DNA of 64,000 nucleotides. It comes from JBAYDV01 sp041672845. GTDB lineage: Bacteria; Bacteroidota; Bacteroidia; Bacteroidales; UBA932. The notes under the pieces were generated by a model that was not told the DNA's origin, searched no databases, and worked only from the letters and a program-made list of their open reading frames with translations. Below, one piece after another: positions 43,952 through 52,422 of the stretch (position 1 is its first letter; every line of letters starts with the position of its first letter). Position numbers and translations under genes: made by a program. The stretch is taken from positions 57,708 to 121,707 of the forward strand of contig JBAYYV010000006.1 in assembly GCA_041672845.1 (NCBI GenBank), read 5' to 3'.

Positions 43952-45343
43952 TTAATGTGTAGATAAAAATAAAATATCTTCAATAGAATACAACATCATT
44001 TCTACTGTAGTAGAATCTTTATAGATATAAATATATAAAATAAATCCAATAAATATTAAGGATAATAGAATCAATGCTAAAATCAAATAGGTACTTTTCT
44101 TTTTAAATAAAGATTTAAGTTTAGAATAAAATACTGAATTATCTGTTTCTTCCTCAGATTCTGTTTCTGATTTAGCTTCCACTTGTATTTCTATTTCAGG
44201 TTCTATCTCTTCCTCAGATTTTGTTTCTGATTTAGATTCCACTTCTATTTCTATTTCAGGTTCTATTTCTATTTCAGGTTCTATCTCTTCCTCAGATTCT
44301 GTTTCTGATTTAGCCTCCACTTCTATTCCTACTTCAGGTTCTATCTCTTCCTCAGATTCAGCAGAAATCACTTTATGCACTATAGATATAGGACCTGGTT
44401 CTGCAGTTATAGGTTTAATAATATCAATATTTTCTGTTTTACTTTCAGAATCAGACTCTGTTACAGATTCGGAATTAGATTCAATTATAGGGCCAGTTTC
44501 AGCTTCTGGATTTTCAGCTTTTTCAGTAATCGCACTATCACCATTATCATCCACACTATTATAAAAGTCTATTGGATAAACACTCTGTTCTTCTTCCATA
44601 TCAGTATTATTAGAAATCTTATCACCATTTTCTTCTTTTTGTTTACGTTGATATTCTTCTAATTCTTTACGTGTTTCTTTATCTAACCCTATAAAATCAT
44701 CAATACCGAAACTATCCTTATCTTCTTGGATAGGATTATCAGCAGATGAAACTATTCCTTTAGATTTTCTTTCTTTCTCTGCTTTATAAGCTGATAATTC
44801 CCTCTTCGTTTCTTCATCTACTCCTACAAAATCTTCTATATCTACATCTTGATCTAAATTCACTGTGTTAGAAGTACCTTTTTCGAGATCTTCCACATCT
44901 AAATCGAGATCAGAATCATTTACGATTTGAACACTTATAGGCCCCAATCCCATTTCTTCATTATAAATATCTAAATCCTTATTAGCTACGAAAAAAATAT
45001 TTCCGTCTTCAGTAGTTCTCAAATCACCAAAACCGGGAAGTTCTATGATTTTTTTAATCCGTAAATCCATAGATAATTTCTCAAAAAAATCTCTCATCTC
45101 TTGAGAAATTGAATTTATTGAAACACCTTTTTTTTCAGCATATAGATTAAGTAATATAGCATCATCCCATAATTCATCATCACGAAAAAAAACTCTCCTG
45201 AAAGGTGGATTTATAATTTTGCCATCTGGAGAAAAATAAGCCGGGGCTATATCAGAAAGGAAATATCCAAGCCCAGAAAGAGAGACTTTATCATTCTTTA
45301 AGATTACTTCTTTTAATAGTTGAGAAAGGATGGTATTATTCAT
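43952..45343 (-). CDS. CCDC81-like HU-domain protein with Glu-rich repeats and one membrane segment
   Basis: A 463-residue protein with an N-terminal CCDC81-like prokaryotic HU domain (LSQLLKEVILKNDKVSLSGLG, FRRVFFRDDELWDD, ELPGFGDLRTTEDGN). Repeated DxFxGxDxETxxEL motifs (about 171-187 and 213-230) follow, and then a low-complexity Ser/Glu/Ile-rich zone (about 300-400) encoded by a 60-bp tandem repeat. A transmembrane segment (about 418-441) and a 22-residue tail end the protein. Homologues that I recall carry a C-terminal SPOR domain for peptidoglycan; this one has none. It converges with the sigma operon and is convergent with its terminator. A cell-division or envelope role is only suggested by related proteins. 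Confidence 0.8.
   Translation of the reverse strand: MNNTILSQLLKEVILKNDKVSLSGLGYFLSDIAPAYFSPDGKIINPPFRRVFFRDDELWDDAILLNLYAEKKGVSINSISQEMRDFFEKLSMDLRIKKIIELPGFGDLRTTEDGNIFFVANKDLDIYNEEMGLGPISVQIVNDSDLDLDVEDLEKGTSNTVNLDQDVDIEDFVGVDEETKRELSAYKAEKERKSKGIVSSADNPIQEDKDSFGIDDFIGLDKETRKELEEYQRKQKEENGDKISNNTDMEEEQSVYPIDFYNSVDDNGDSAITEKAENPEAETGPIIESNSESVTESDSESKTENIDIIKPITAEPGPISIVHKVISAESEEEIEPEVGIEVEAKSETESEEEIEPEIEIEPEIEIEVESKSETKSEEEIEPEIEIQVEAKSETESEEETDNSVFYSKLKSLFKKKSTYLILALILLSLIFIGFILYIYIYKDSTTVEMMLYSIEDILFLSTH
44148..44358. repeat. 60-bp in-frame tandem repeat in the HU-domain gene
   Basis: The block tcctcagatt recurs at 44151, 44211, 44289 and 44349. Spacings are 60, 78 and 60 bp: one copy carries an extra 18 bp, so each unit adds 20 residues (or 26). 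The period is a multiple of three and keeps the reading frame, encoding a Ser/Glu/Ile-rich spacer. Length variation between strains is likely. Confidence 0.92.
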
Positions 45344-45386
45344 AATTATTTTTTCTACTACAAAGATAAAATTTATTTTAAAAAAT

Positions 45387-45417
45387 TTTGCTATTTAAGA
45401 AAAATATCATACTTTTG
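45387..45417 (+). promoter_or_regulatory. Promoter of tRNA-Asn
   Basis: TTTG at 45387-45390, exactly 19 bp, TACTTTTG at 45410-45417. Perfect match to the Bacteroidota consensus; tRNA begins 16 bp downstream. Confidence 0.9.
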
Positions 45418-45433
45418 CAATCCGATAAACAAT

Positions 45434-45507
45434 TCCTCTTTAGCTCAGTTGGTTAGAGCATCTGACTGTTAATCAGAGGGTCCTTGGTTCAAGTCCAAGA
45501 AGAGGAG
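45434..45507 (+). tRNA. tRNA-Asn (anticodon GUU)
   Basis: A 74-nt cloverleaf. The acceptor stem TCCTCTT pairs with AAGAGGA, the discriminator is G, the anticodon stem TCTGA/TCAGA holds the loop CTGTTAA with anticodon GTT, and the T arm CTTGG/CCAAG holds TTCAAGT. The 3' CCA is not encoded. A terminator follows within a few bases. Confidence 0.97.
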
Positions 45508-45508
45508 C

Positions 45509-45539
45509 AAAAAAGACGATTTAATTATCGTCTTTTTTT
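45509..45539 (+). terminator. Terminator after tRNA-Asn
   Basis: A 12-bp perfect stem (aaaaaagacgat at 45509-45520 with its complement at 45527-45538), 6-nt loop and T-tract. Its symmetry means it can also stop transcription of cutC arriving from the other strand. Confidence 0.93.
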
Positions 45540-45654
45540 ATTTATATACATTTACTATGTATAATCTTAATTTGCTTATTATTAACACATTAAAATCTTT
45601 ATGTTCAGTAAATATTTTTAAAAATATTATAATTTTTTCCCTTAATTAATCTCC

Positions 45655-46380
45655 TTAAATTTCTCTAAGTATTTTACGAACAGTTTTTATTATTTTAACA
45701 TCACTATAGACCACCTTTTCACTCTGAGCGATTCCACCTATTACTAACATTTTAGAATCATAAGTCTTAGATGCAGACATATGAAATTCGGTAGCACCTG
45801 TATATTTGGCTATCGAAGCAATATTGTTTTCATTTATACCGGAACCTGGCATAATAATAATTCTACCATCAGCTCTTTTAATCATATTTTTTATTACTTC
45901 CTTTCCTTCTTCTGCAGTAGGCAATCCTCCAGAAGTTAAAATCCTATCAAAATCACATTGAATTACATCTTCTATATATTGTTCTGAATCCACAGTACAA
46001 TCAATGGCTCGATGAAAAGTAGTAGAAAGCCCTAATGATTTAGCAAACTTGCACATTTTTTTAGAAAGACGTTTATCTATCCTAGCATATTTATCTAAAA
46101 CACCTATTACGACTCCATCTATTCTTTCATCAGCACAAAACTGAATATCATTAATCATTTCTTCTATTTCGAAATTTGAATACAGAAAATCTCCAGGTCT
46201 AGGACGAACTAGCACATTAATAATTCCAGGAAAAGCTATTCTAGCCATTTTAATCAACCCAGCAGATGGAGTAACTCCTCCTTTAGATAATACCGAACAT
46301 AATTCTATTCTATCAGCACCTCCTTTAGCAGCTGCTAATACACTTTCGTAAGAACTTGCGCAAATTTCCAATAATTTCAT
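45655..46380 (-). CDS. cutC: CutC-family protein
   Basis: A TIM-barrel protein, 241 residues, of the CutC family, once linked to copper tolerance but with an unsettled biochemical role. The start MKLLEICASSYESVLAAAKGGADRIELC is the recognised family signature (kept here in broken form), followed by VLVRPRPGDFLYS and the later TSGGLPTAEEG and IMPGSGINENNI motifs. Length is at the family average. The gene is alone between the tRNA-Asn terminator and the transglutaminase gene. Copper homeostasis is the historic label; there is no copper-binding cluster or copper-system neighbour here to support it. Confidence 0.92.
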   Translation of the reverse strand: MKLLEICASSYESVLAAAKGGADRIELCSVLSKGGVTPSAGLIKMARIAFPGIINVLVRPRPGDFLYSNFEIEEMINDIQFCADERIDGVVIGVLDKYARIDKRLSKKMCKFAKSLGLSTTFHRAIDCTVDSEQYIEDVIQCDFDRILTSGGLPTAEEGKEVIKNMIKRADGRIIIMPGSGINENNIASIAKYTGATEFHMSASKTYDSKMLVIGGIAQSEKVVYSDVKIIKTVRKILREI

Positions 46381-46522
46381 AGTGTTAAGTTAATAATTTG
46401 ATTTAAATATAATAATAATATCATTTTAATTTAGATTTTTGCTACTATTTAAATTAATGAGTTTTGCGTTTTTTTATTAAATTTGATGATATATAAAGAA
46501 CAACCGTAAAAACTTTACTATC

Positions 46523-49261
46523 ATGAACTCTTTCTATAAAATATTAACCATTATTGGTTTAAGTCTTATAAGTATTATTCTAATAATATCTTGTGATAAT
46601 CATTTAATTAAATCTGCTAGTATTCGAAAAGAAATCAAAACAGATTTAAACGCCAAATTAGATACTATTGGAGATAGTTTTAACTTTTACGAAGAAGTGC
46701 ATACTTTAACCAAAAAAGAAAAAGAAGCTTTAGAATTTTTATATGCCTATATGCCTTTAGCTGATATAGCTGATCTTCCCGTTGATTATTTTATACGGAA
46801 TATTAGACTTTCATTCAAAGCTCAGAAAGAAATGCCATGGAGTAAAAAAATTCCAGATAACATATTCAGACATTTCGTATTACCTATAAGAGTAAATAAT
46901 GAAACTTTAGATGAATCTAGAAAGGAATTTTATAAAGAATTAAAACCAAGAGTTGAGAATCTTAGTATGTATGATGCTGCTTTAGAAGTCAACCATTGGT
47001 GTCATGAAAAAGTAATTTATAAACCTTCTGATAGTAGGACATCTTCTCCACTCAATTCTATCAAAACTGCGTATGGAAGATGTGGTGAAGAATCTGTATT
47101 AACTTGCGCAGCACTTAGATCAATAGGAATACCTGCTAGACAAGTATATACTCCACGTTGGGCTCATACAGATGATAATCATGCTTGGGTAGAATGTTGG
47201 ATAAATGGAAAATGGCATTACTTAGGAGCTTGTGAACCTGCTCCTAAATTAGACTTTGCTTGGTTTAGTTCTACAGCACAGAGAGGAATGTTAATGCATT
47301 CTAGAGTATTTGGTAAATATAAAGGGGATGAAGATATTATTAGTACTAACCATTGTGGAACAGAAACAAATGCTACTTCTACTTATGCTCCGACTGTTCG
47401 TCAATATGTGACTATAGCAGATAAAAAAGGGAATCCTGTATCCAATGCTACAGTAGAATTCAAAATTTATAATTATGCTGAATTTTATTCTGCTATCACT
47501 ACTAAAACTGGATCTACAGGAAAAGTTTCTGCCATTTTAGGTAAAGGAGATATTTTAGTTTGGGCTTCATATCGTAACCCTAACACTCATGAAAAATCCT
47601 TTGGATACCGAAAGATTTCAGTAGGTAAAGATAACGAAGATGTCACAGTAACCTTAGATAAACATAAGGGAAAAGAATATTTTGAAAATATAGATATAAT
47701 CCCTCCTATCTCTATGAAAGCTGTTATAGCCCTTAATAAAAAAGAAGTCGAACTCTGTAATAAAAGAATGAAAACTGAAGATTCTATTAGAACTAATTAT
47801 ACTAATACTTTCGTTTCAGAAAATGATATTAACATAATTTTAGAAAAATATCCTTCATTAAATTCTAAAAAAAATATAATTAAATCTTATTTGATAGCAT
47901 CTAAAGGAAATTGGAAAAGCATTTCTAAGTTTATAGGTTCTCTAAACAAAAATCAAATAGATGTAGGCTTCTCTATTTTAGCAAATATTAGCCAAAAAGA
48001 TTTAAGAGATATTACCTTTAAAGTACTTGCTGTTCATTTAAATTATTATTTTTCTAGACCTTTTAAAATGAAACTTCCTGCTAAAATCCAAGACAAATAT
48101 CTTATAAGCCCTAGAATTTCAAACGAATTTATTACTCCTTGGAGGAAAAATCTTCAGAATAAATTTGGAATAAAATCATCACAAAATATAGTAAACGATA
48201 AATTAACAGTCGAAGACGCTATTAAGAATATTTATAACTTCTCTAAAAAAATAATAATTCTTGATTCATACAATCCTGAAAATATTTGTATTTCACCTGA
48301 TGGAACGATGAAATTAAAAGTTTCCACTACTAAATCTCGTATGATATTTTTCGTAGCAGCATGCCGCTCTGTAGGTATTCCAGCCAGAATAGAATCTGTA
48401 GAAAATAAACTTCAGTATTATCTAAAAGATCAGTGGCATAATGTAAGCTTCGATAGTCAATCTAAAAGTTCTGAAGATAATAATCCAAATGCTAAAGGAA
48501 GGTTGATATTAACATACCATCCTTCTAAGTATCTTGATAATCCTAAATTCGATACCCATTTTACTATAGCTAAACTATCTGATTTAAAAATACACACACT
48601 AAATTTTAGAAATGAAGAAGGTTATGAAGGAACTGTTTCATGGAAAAGTATTTCTAGAAAACCTATCCTGTTGGACCAGGGCTATTATATGTTAACTACT
48701 GGTACTAGAATGGCAAGTGGTAAAGTATTAGCCACTATTACTTTCTTCAATATAGAACCTGATAAAACTACTAGGACTAAATTAATAATGAGACAAGACT
48801 TATCTGATCTTCAAGTTATTGGCAATTTAAATCCTGAAGCTAAATTTATTAAAATAAAAGATATCAAAACTGCTAAGGCATTTTCTATCCCTGTCTCCAT
48901 ACTAAATACTACAGGTAGAGGAACTTTCGTATTAGGCTTTTTAAAAGCAAATCATGAACCTTCTAATCATGCTATCAATAATATATTAAAATCTAGTGTA
49001 AAACGACCTACTATTTTATTTTATAAAAATGAAAGTCAAGTCAAGAATAATACTAATTTATCAGATACAAAAACTATTAATCAAAAAAATATTGTAATAG
49101 GATTAGACAGAGATAACAAAATCTTAAAAGATATTTGTAAAGAAATGAAAATAAATAATGTTTCATATCCACTATTTATAATAGGTGATACTTTCGGTCA
49201 TATCGTCTATCTATCAGAAGATTACCAAATAGGACTTTCTGAACATTTATATAGAAAGTAA
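46523..49261 (+). CDS. Large transglutaminase-fold lipoprotein
   Basis: A 912-residue exported lipoprotein with a lipobox IISC and Cys24 as likely lipidated residue. The first transglutaminase-like core (about 150-240) has catalytic Cys187 in YGRCGEES and His220 in DDNHAWVEC. A carboxypeptidase-regulatory-like beta region (VTIADKKGNPVSNATVEFK, about 295-385) follows. A second region near 600-660 repeats the fold (VAACRSVGIPARIE) but lacks the Cys and His at matching positions, so it looks inactive. The natural role may be protease-like or cross-linking on the envelope; the substrate is unknown. Monocistronic, before tRNA-Leu. Confidence 0.87.
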   Translation: MNSFYKILTIIGLSLISIILIISCDNHLIKSASIRKEIKTDLNAKLDTIGDSFNFYEEVHTLTKKEKEALEFLYAYMPLADIADLPVDYFIRNIRLSFKAQKEMPWSKKIPDNIFRHFVLPIRVNNETLDESRKEFYKELKPRVENLSMYDAALEVNHWCHEKVIYKPSDSRTSSPLNSIKTAYGRCGEESVLTCAALRSIGIPARQVYTPRWAHTDDNHAWVECWINGKWHYLGACEPAPKLDFAWFSSTAQRGMLMHSRVFGKYKGDEDIISTNHCGTETNATSTYAPTVRQYVTIADKKGNPVSNATVEFKIYNYAEFYSAITTKTGSTGKVSAILGKGDILVWASYRNPNTHEKSFGYRKISVGKDNEDVTVTLDKHKGKEYFENIDIIPPISMKAVIALNKKEVELCNKRMKTEDSIRTNYTNTFVSENDINIILEKYPSLNSKKNIIKSYLIASKGNWKSISKFIGSLNKNQIDVGFSILANISQKDLRDITFKVLAVHLNYYFSRPFKMKLPAKIQDKYLISPRISNEFITPWRKNLQNKFGIKSSQNIVNDKLTVEDAIKNIYNFSKKIIILDSYNPENICISPDGTMKLKVSTTKSRMIFFVAACRSVGIPARIESVENKLQYYLKDQWHNVSFDSQSKSSEDNNPNAKGRLILTYHPSKYLDNPKFDTHFTIAKLSDLKIHTLNFRNEEGYEGTVSWKSISRKPILLDQGYYMLTTGTRMASGKVLATITFFNIEPDKTTRTKLIMRQDLSDLQVIGNLNPEAKFIKIKDIKTAKAFSIPVSILNTTGRGTFVLGFLKANHEPSNHAINNILKSSVKRPTILFYKNESQVKNNTNLSDTKTINQKNIVIGLDRDNKILKDICKEMKINNVSYPLFIIGDTFGHIVYLSEDYQIGLSEHLYRK

Positions 49262-49286
49262 AAATAGATAACACTTTTAAGTGAAA

Positions 49287-49317
49287 TTTGATTCTATTTT
49301 AATTTTATATACTTTTG
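49287..49317 (+). promoter_or_regulatory. Promoter of tRNA-Leu
   Basis: TTTG at 49287-49290, exactly 19 bp, TACTTTTG at 49310-49317. Identical -7 box and spacing to that before tRNA-Asn. Confidence 0.9.
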
Positions 49318-49346
49318 TAGCCCATAAAAAATTGATCTTTAAAATA

Positions 49347-49429
49347 GCCCAAGTGGTGAAATGGTAGACACGCTAGTTTCAGAGACTAGTGTTCGCAAGG
49401 ACGTGCAAGTTCGAGTCTTGTCTTGGGCA
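49347..49429 (+). tRNA. tRNA-Leu (anticodon CAG)
   Basis: An 83-nt class II tRNA. Acceptor GCCCAAG pairs with CTTGGGC, discriminator A; anticodon stem CTAGT/ACTAG holds the loop TTCAGAG with anticodon CAG; a long variable arm (TGTTCGCAAGGACGT) identifies leucine type. CCA is not encoded. A T-run follows immediately after the gene. Confidence 0.96.
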
Positions 49430-49449
49430 CTTTTTTGAAATTTATAAAA

Positions 49450-51327
49450 TTATATTTCGCTTAACTCAAGCCAACGATATTCTTTAGTGTCTAATTCTTC
49501 GATAATTTCTTGAAAACGTTTTGAAGATTTAGTTAATTTTTCTACACTTAAAGTTCCTGAATTAAGAGAGGTTTCTAATTCTGCTTTTTCTTTATTTAAT
49601 AAATCAATATCTTTTTCGAGAACTTCTAGCTCATGCTTTTCTTTGTATGATAACCTTCGTTTTTCATTAATAATATGTGTAGGGCAAGATTTAGCATCCA
49701 TCCCTTTTCTACTAAGTTTTGCTTCGATTACTTCTTTCGCCTCATAATCTTTTATAAAAGAGCGGTATTCACTACAACGACCGACATAATCTTTTACTCG
49801 TCCTTCACCTTGAAAAATAAATAGATGATCCACTAATTTATCTAAGAAGAATCTATCGTGAGATACTACTACTAAACAACCAGGAAAACTCATTAAATAA
49901 TCTTCCAAAACATTCAATGTCATAATATCTAAATCATTAGTAGGTTCATCTAGAATTAAAAAATTAGGATTATGCATTAATATAGTAAGTAAGTATAATC
50001 TTCTTCTTTCACCTCCACTAAGCTTTTCGACTTTTACATAATGAGTATTAGGTGGAAATAAGAAATAATTAAGAAAAGTAGCTACTGATACAGTAGTCCC
50101 ATCTCCTAATTTAACAGTTTCGGCTATATCATGAACGACATCGAATACAGTTTGTCCAGTTTTGAACTTAATCCCAGACTGATGATAATAACCAAACACT
50201 AATGTTTCTCCTCTTTCTATAATTCCTGAAGTAGCTTGAACTTTATCTGTAAGAAGATTCAAAAAAGTAGATTTTCCTACTCCATTAGCTCCTACAATAC
50301 CTATTTTTTCTAAACGCGCGAAGTTATATGAAAAATCAGACAACATACATCTATCACCATAAGAAAAATCAACATGTTTGCAATCTATAATTTTCTTACC
50401 AAGACGACTAGTCTGGACATTGATTTTTAGTTTCTTTTCATTTAATCTCTGTCCTGCTCTATCTTTAAGATCATGAAAAGCATCTATTCTATATTTAGCT
50501 TTTCCAGCTCTGGCACAGGGAGTACTGCGCATCCATTCCAATTCTTTTCTTAGTAAATTTTTAGTTTTAGTAGTCTCAGCCACGAAATTCGCTAATCGCT
50601 TATCTCTTTTCTCCAGAAAATATGAATAATTCCCCTTATAAGTAAATAAGTGACCTCTATCTAATTCTAAAATACAGTTACATACTCTATCTAAAAAATA
50701 TCTATCATGAGTTACCATGAATAAAGTACATTTAGATTTTTGTAAAAATTCTTCTAGAAATTCTATTATTTCTATATCTAAATGGTTAGTGGGTTCATCT
50801 AATATTAAAAAATCTGCTTCTTGTAATAATATATTTGCTATAGCTACTCTTTTAACCTCACCACCAGAAAGAAGCCCCATCTTTTTATTGCCGTCAGGAA
50901 GATTCATAGAATTTAACATCTGATTTATCTTTTGCTGATAGTTCCAACCTCCTACTCTGTCCATCTCAGAAACTATCTTCTCTATCTGCACAGGATCAGC
51001 TGTATTCATAGCTTGCTCGTATTCTCGTACGACTGTATACAAATCTCCTATCTTTGAAAATAAATCTTCGAAAATCGTATCCTGTGGATTAAAATTATAT
51101 TCCTGCTCTAGAAATGCAATTTTAATTTCTTTCATAAATTTAACAGAACCACCTTGGTCTGAAGAGTCCTTGCCAGCCAATACTGAAAGTAATGTAGATT
51201 TACCCGTACCATTAGGCGCTATTAACGCAATTTTATCACCCTCATTAATATTAAATGAGACATTTTTAAACAAAATCTTATCACCGTAAGATTTATTTAT
51301 ATTTTCAACCTGTAAATAACTCGCCAT
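49450..51327 (-). CDS. ABC-F family ATPase
   Basis: A soluble ATPase of 625 residues with two ABC modules and no membrane part; ABC-F proteins act on the ribosome. The first Walker A is APNGTGKST (about 38-46), signature LLSGGE near 154; the second module has GANGVGKST near 349-357, signature LSGGE and LILDEPTNDLD. A linker between modules holds WMRSTPCARAGKAKYR, a typical Uup/EttA-type region, and a C-terminal coiled-coil extension (about 560-625) fits Uup. Specific role (translation factor or resistance protein) is unclear; housekeeping Uup is most likely. It has a -7 box 5 bp before the ATG. Confidence 0.92.
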   Translation of the reverse strand: MASYLQVENINKSYGDKILFKNVSFNINEGDKIALIAPNGTGKSTLLSVLAGKDSSDQGGSVKFMKEIKIAFLEQEYNFNPQDTIFEDLFSKIGDLYTVVREYEQAMNTADPVQIEKIVSEMDRVGGWNYQQKINQMLNSMNLPDGNKKMGLLSGGEVKRVAIANILLQEADFLILDEPTNHLDIEIIEFLEEFLQKSKCTLFMVTHDRYFLDRVCNCILELDRGHLFTYKGNYSYFLEKRDKRLANFVAETTKTKNLLRKELEWMRSTPCARAGKAKYRIDAFHDLKDRAGQRLNEKKLKINVQTSRLGKKIIDCKHVDFSYGDRCMLSDFSYNFARLEKIGIVGANGVGKSTFLNLLTDKVQATSGIIERGETLVFGYYHQSGIKFKTGQTVFDVVHDIAETVKLGDGTTVSVATFLNYFLFPPNTHYVKVEKLSGGERRRLYLLTILMHNPNFLILDEPTNDLDIMTLNVLEDYLMSFPGCLVVVSHDRFFLDKLVDHLFIFQGEGRVKDYVGRCSEYRSFIKDYEAKEVIEAKLSRKGMDAKSCPTHIINEKRRLSYKEKHELEVLEKDIDLLNKEKAELETSLNSGTLSVEKLTKSSKRFQEIIEELDTKEYRWLELSEI

Positions 51328-51332
51328 AGGGA

Positions 51333-51340
51333 CAAAGGTA
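51333..51340 (-). promoter_or_regulatory. Candidate -7 box directly before the ABC-F gene
   Basis: TACCTTTG on the minus strand, ending 5 bp before the ATG. If used, the mRNA would begin at or next to the start codon. No TTTG at -33. Confidence 0.45.
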
Positions 51341-51426
51341 AGAAATATCTAAGTAGTAATATATATATGTAAATCGTATTCTTTCTATAAAAAGATAAAT
51401 ATTTATCGAATAACGATAATTATTTA

Positions 51427-51457
51427 TTGTTTTTATCAAGTTTTGGCGTTATATTTG
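51427..51457 (+). promoter_or_regulatory. Promoter of the DUF2975/HTH pair
   Basis: TTG at 51427-51429, 20 bp, TATATTTG at 51450-51457, 31 bp before the ATG at 51489. A near match to the consensus spacing. Confidence 0.65.
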
Positions 51458-51488
51458 CAGAGTTAATAAAAGATTTAAATATTTACTT

Positions 51489-52136
51489 ATGAAAAAAAAT
51501 AAAATATACTTCCTTTATGCACTTCTATTGGTAGTTACTATAATTTCTTTATCTAATGTATTTTTAGGTAAAAATTTTAAAGATAGTATACAAGAAGGGA
51601 AACAAATAGTTCAGCATATAGAAAATAATAGATTTAATTGGGAAGCCGTCGGTATTCCTATTAAACTTTCTGATAAAGAATATCATCAAATAGGTAATGA
51701 TTCTACATTAATGCAAAAAACCTTCATTAATAAAGTAAATTTCATTATTAATAGACCCAGTAACTCGTATAATACATGGTCTAAAATTTTTGGTTGGGTT
51801 TTACTAATACTTATTATACTAATGTTTGTATATATGATTAAAACCTTCATATCATTACACAAAAATCTTAAACGAAAAAGTATATTCTCTAAAAAAATAA
51901 ATAATCAATTAACTACCATAGGCATAATATTATTATCTATTTCTTTTGTTACATCATTTTACGGATATTTTCAAGCCAAGTCTATAGAAATAGCTTTAGC
52001 AGATACTAATATCCAAGTAATTACTAGATTAAATTTAAACTATGTAACTATTATATTATCACTATTTATAATCTTCGCCGCTGAATTATTGAGAACAGGG
52101 CTAAGATTACAAGAAGAAAATGAACTTACAATTTAA
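51489..52136 (+). CDS. DUF2975 membrane protein
   Basis: A 215-residue inner-membrane protein with four predicted helices (about 6-27, 97-121, 144-164, 178-202). This fits DUF2975, a family paired with a small XRE-type repressor. The downstream HTH gene follows after 4 bp, supporting the pairing. The function is unknown. The membrane part may sense a signal that the regulator acts on. Confidence 0.82.
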   Translation: MKKNKIYFLYALLLVVTIISLSNVFLGKNFKDSIQEGKQIVQHIENNRFNWEAVGIPIKLSDKEYHQIGNDSTLMQKTFINKVNFIINRPSNSYNTWSKIFGWVLLILIILMFVYMIKTFISLHKNLKRKSIFSKKINNQLTTIGIILLSISFVTSFYGYFQAKSIEIALADTNIQVITRLNLNYVTIILSLFIIFAAELLRTGLRLQEENELTI

Positions 52137-52140
52137 TACA

Positions 52141-52347
52141 ATGGCAATAATAATCAGATTAGATGTTCAGATGGCTAAGCACAAGATTTCATTAACAGAA
52201 CTTGCGTCAAGGTTAAATATTACCCCTGCTAACTTATCTATTCTAAAAACTGGAAAAGCTAAAGCCATTCGATTTACGACATTGGAAGCGATTTGTAAAG
52301 AACTTAACTGCCAACCCGGCGATATATTAGAATATAGTCCAGATTAA
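52141..52347 (+). CDS. Small XRE/HTH transcriptional regulator (YozG-like)
   Basis: A 68-residue Cro/C1-type DNA-binding protein with the helix-turn-helix segment SLTELASRLNITPANLSIL and the C-terminal AICKELNCQPGDILEY typical of the family. An in-frame ATG at 52120 lies inside the previous gene, but the family start is MAIIIRLD, so 52141 is preferred. It lies 4 bp after the DUF2975 stop; such pairs are widespread in Firmicutes and Bacteroidota. It likely autoregulates the pair, which is not shown. Confidence 0.9.
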   Translation: MAIIIRLDVQMAKHKISLTELASRLNITPANLSILKTGKAKAIRFTTLEAICKELNCQPGDILEYSPD

Positions 52348-52422
52348 AAATAACTTAACTTTTGATTAAATTTCCACTAGAATATTTGAAAAAATCAACA
52401 AACAATTTAACGTAAAAATAAG

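Noticed and set aside
45361..45368. Minus-strand TATCTTTG before the HU-domain gene as a certain promoter
   Set aside because: The -7 box matches and is 18 bp from the ATG, but no -33 TTTG is found and the site faces the tRNA-Asn promoter; left as possible only.
52120..52122. Upstream start of the HTH regulator
   Set aside because: It lies in the coding end of the DUF2975 gene and adds seven residues not seen in the family; 52141 gives the usual MAIIIRLD start.
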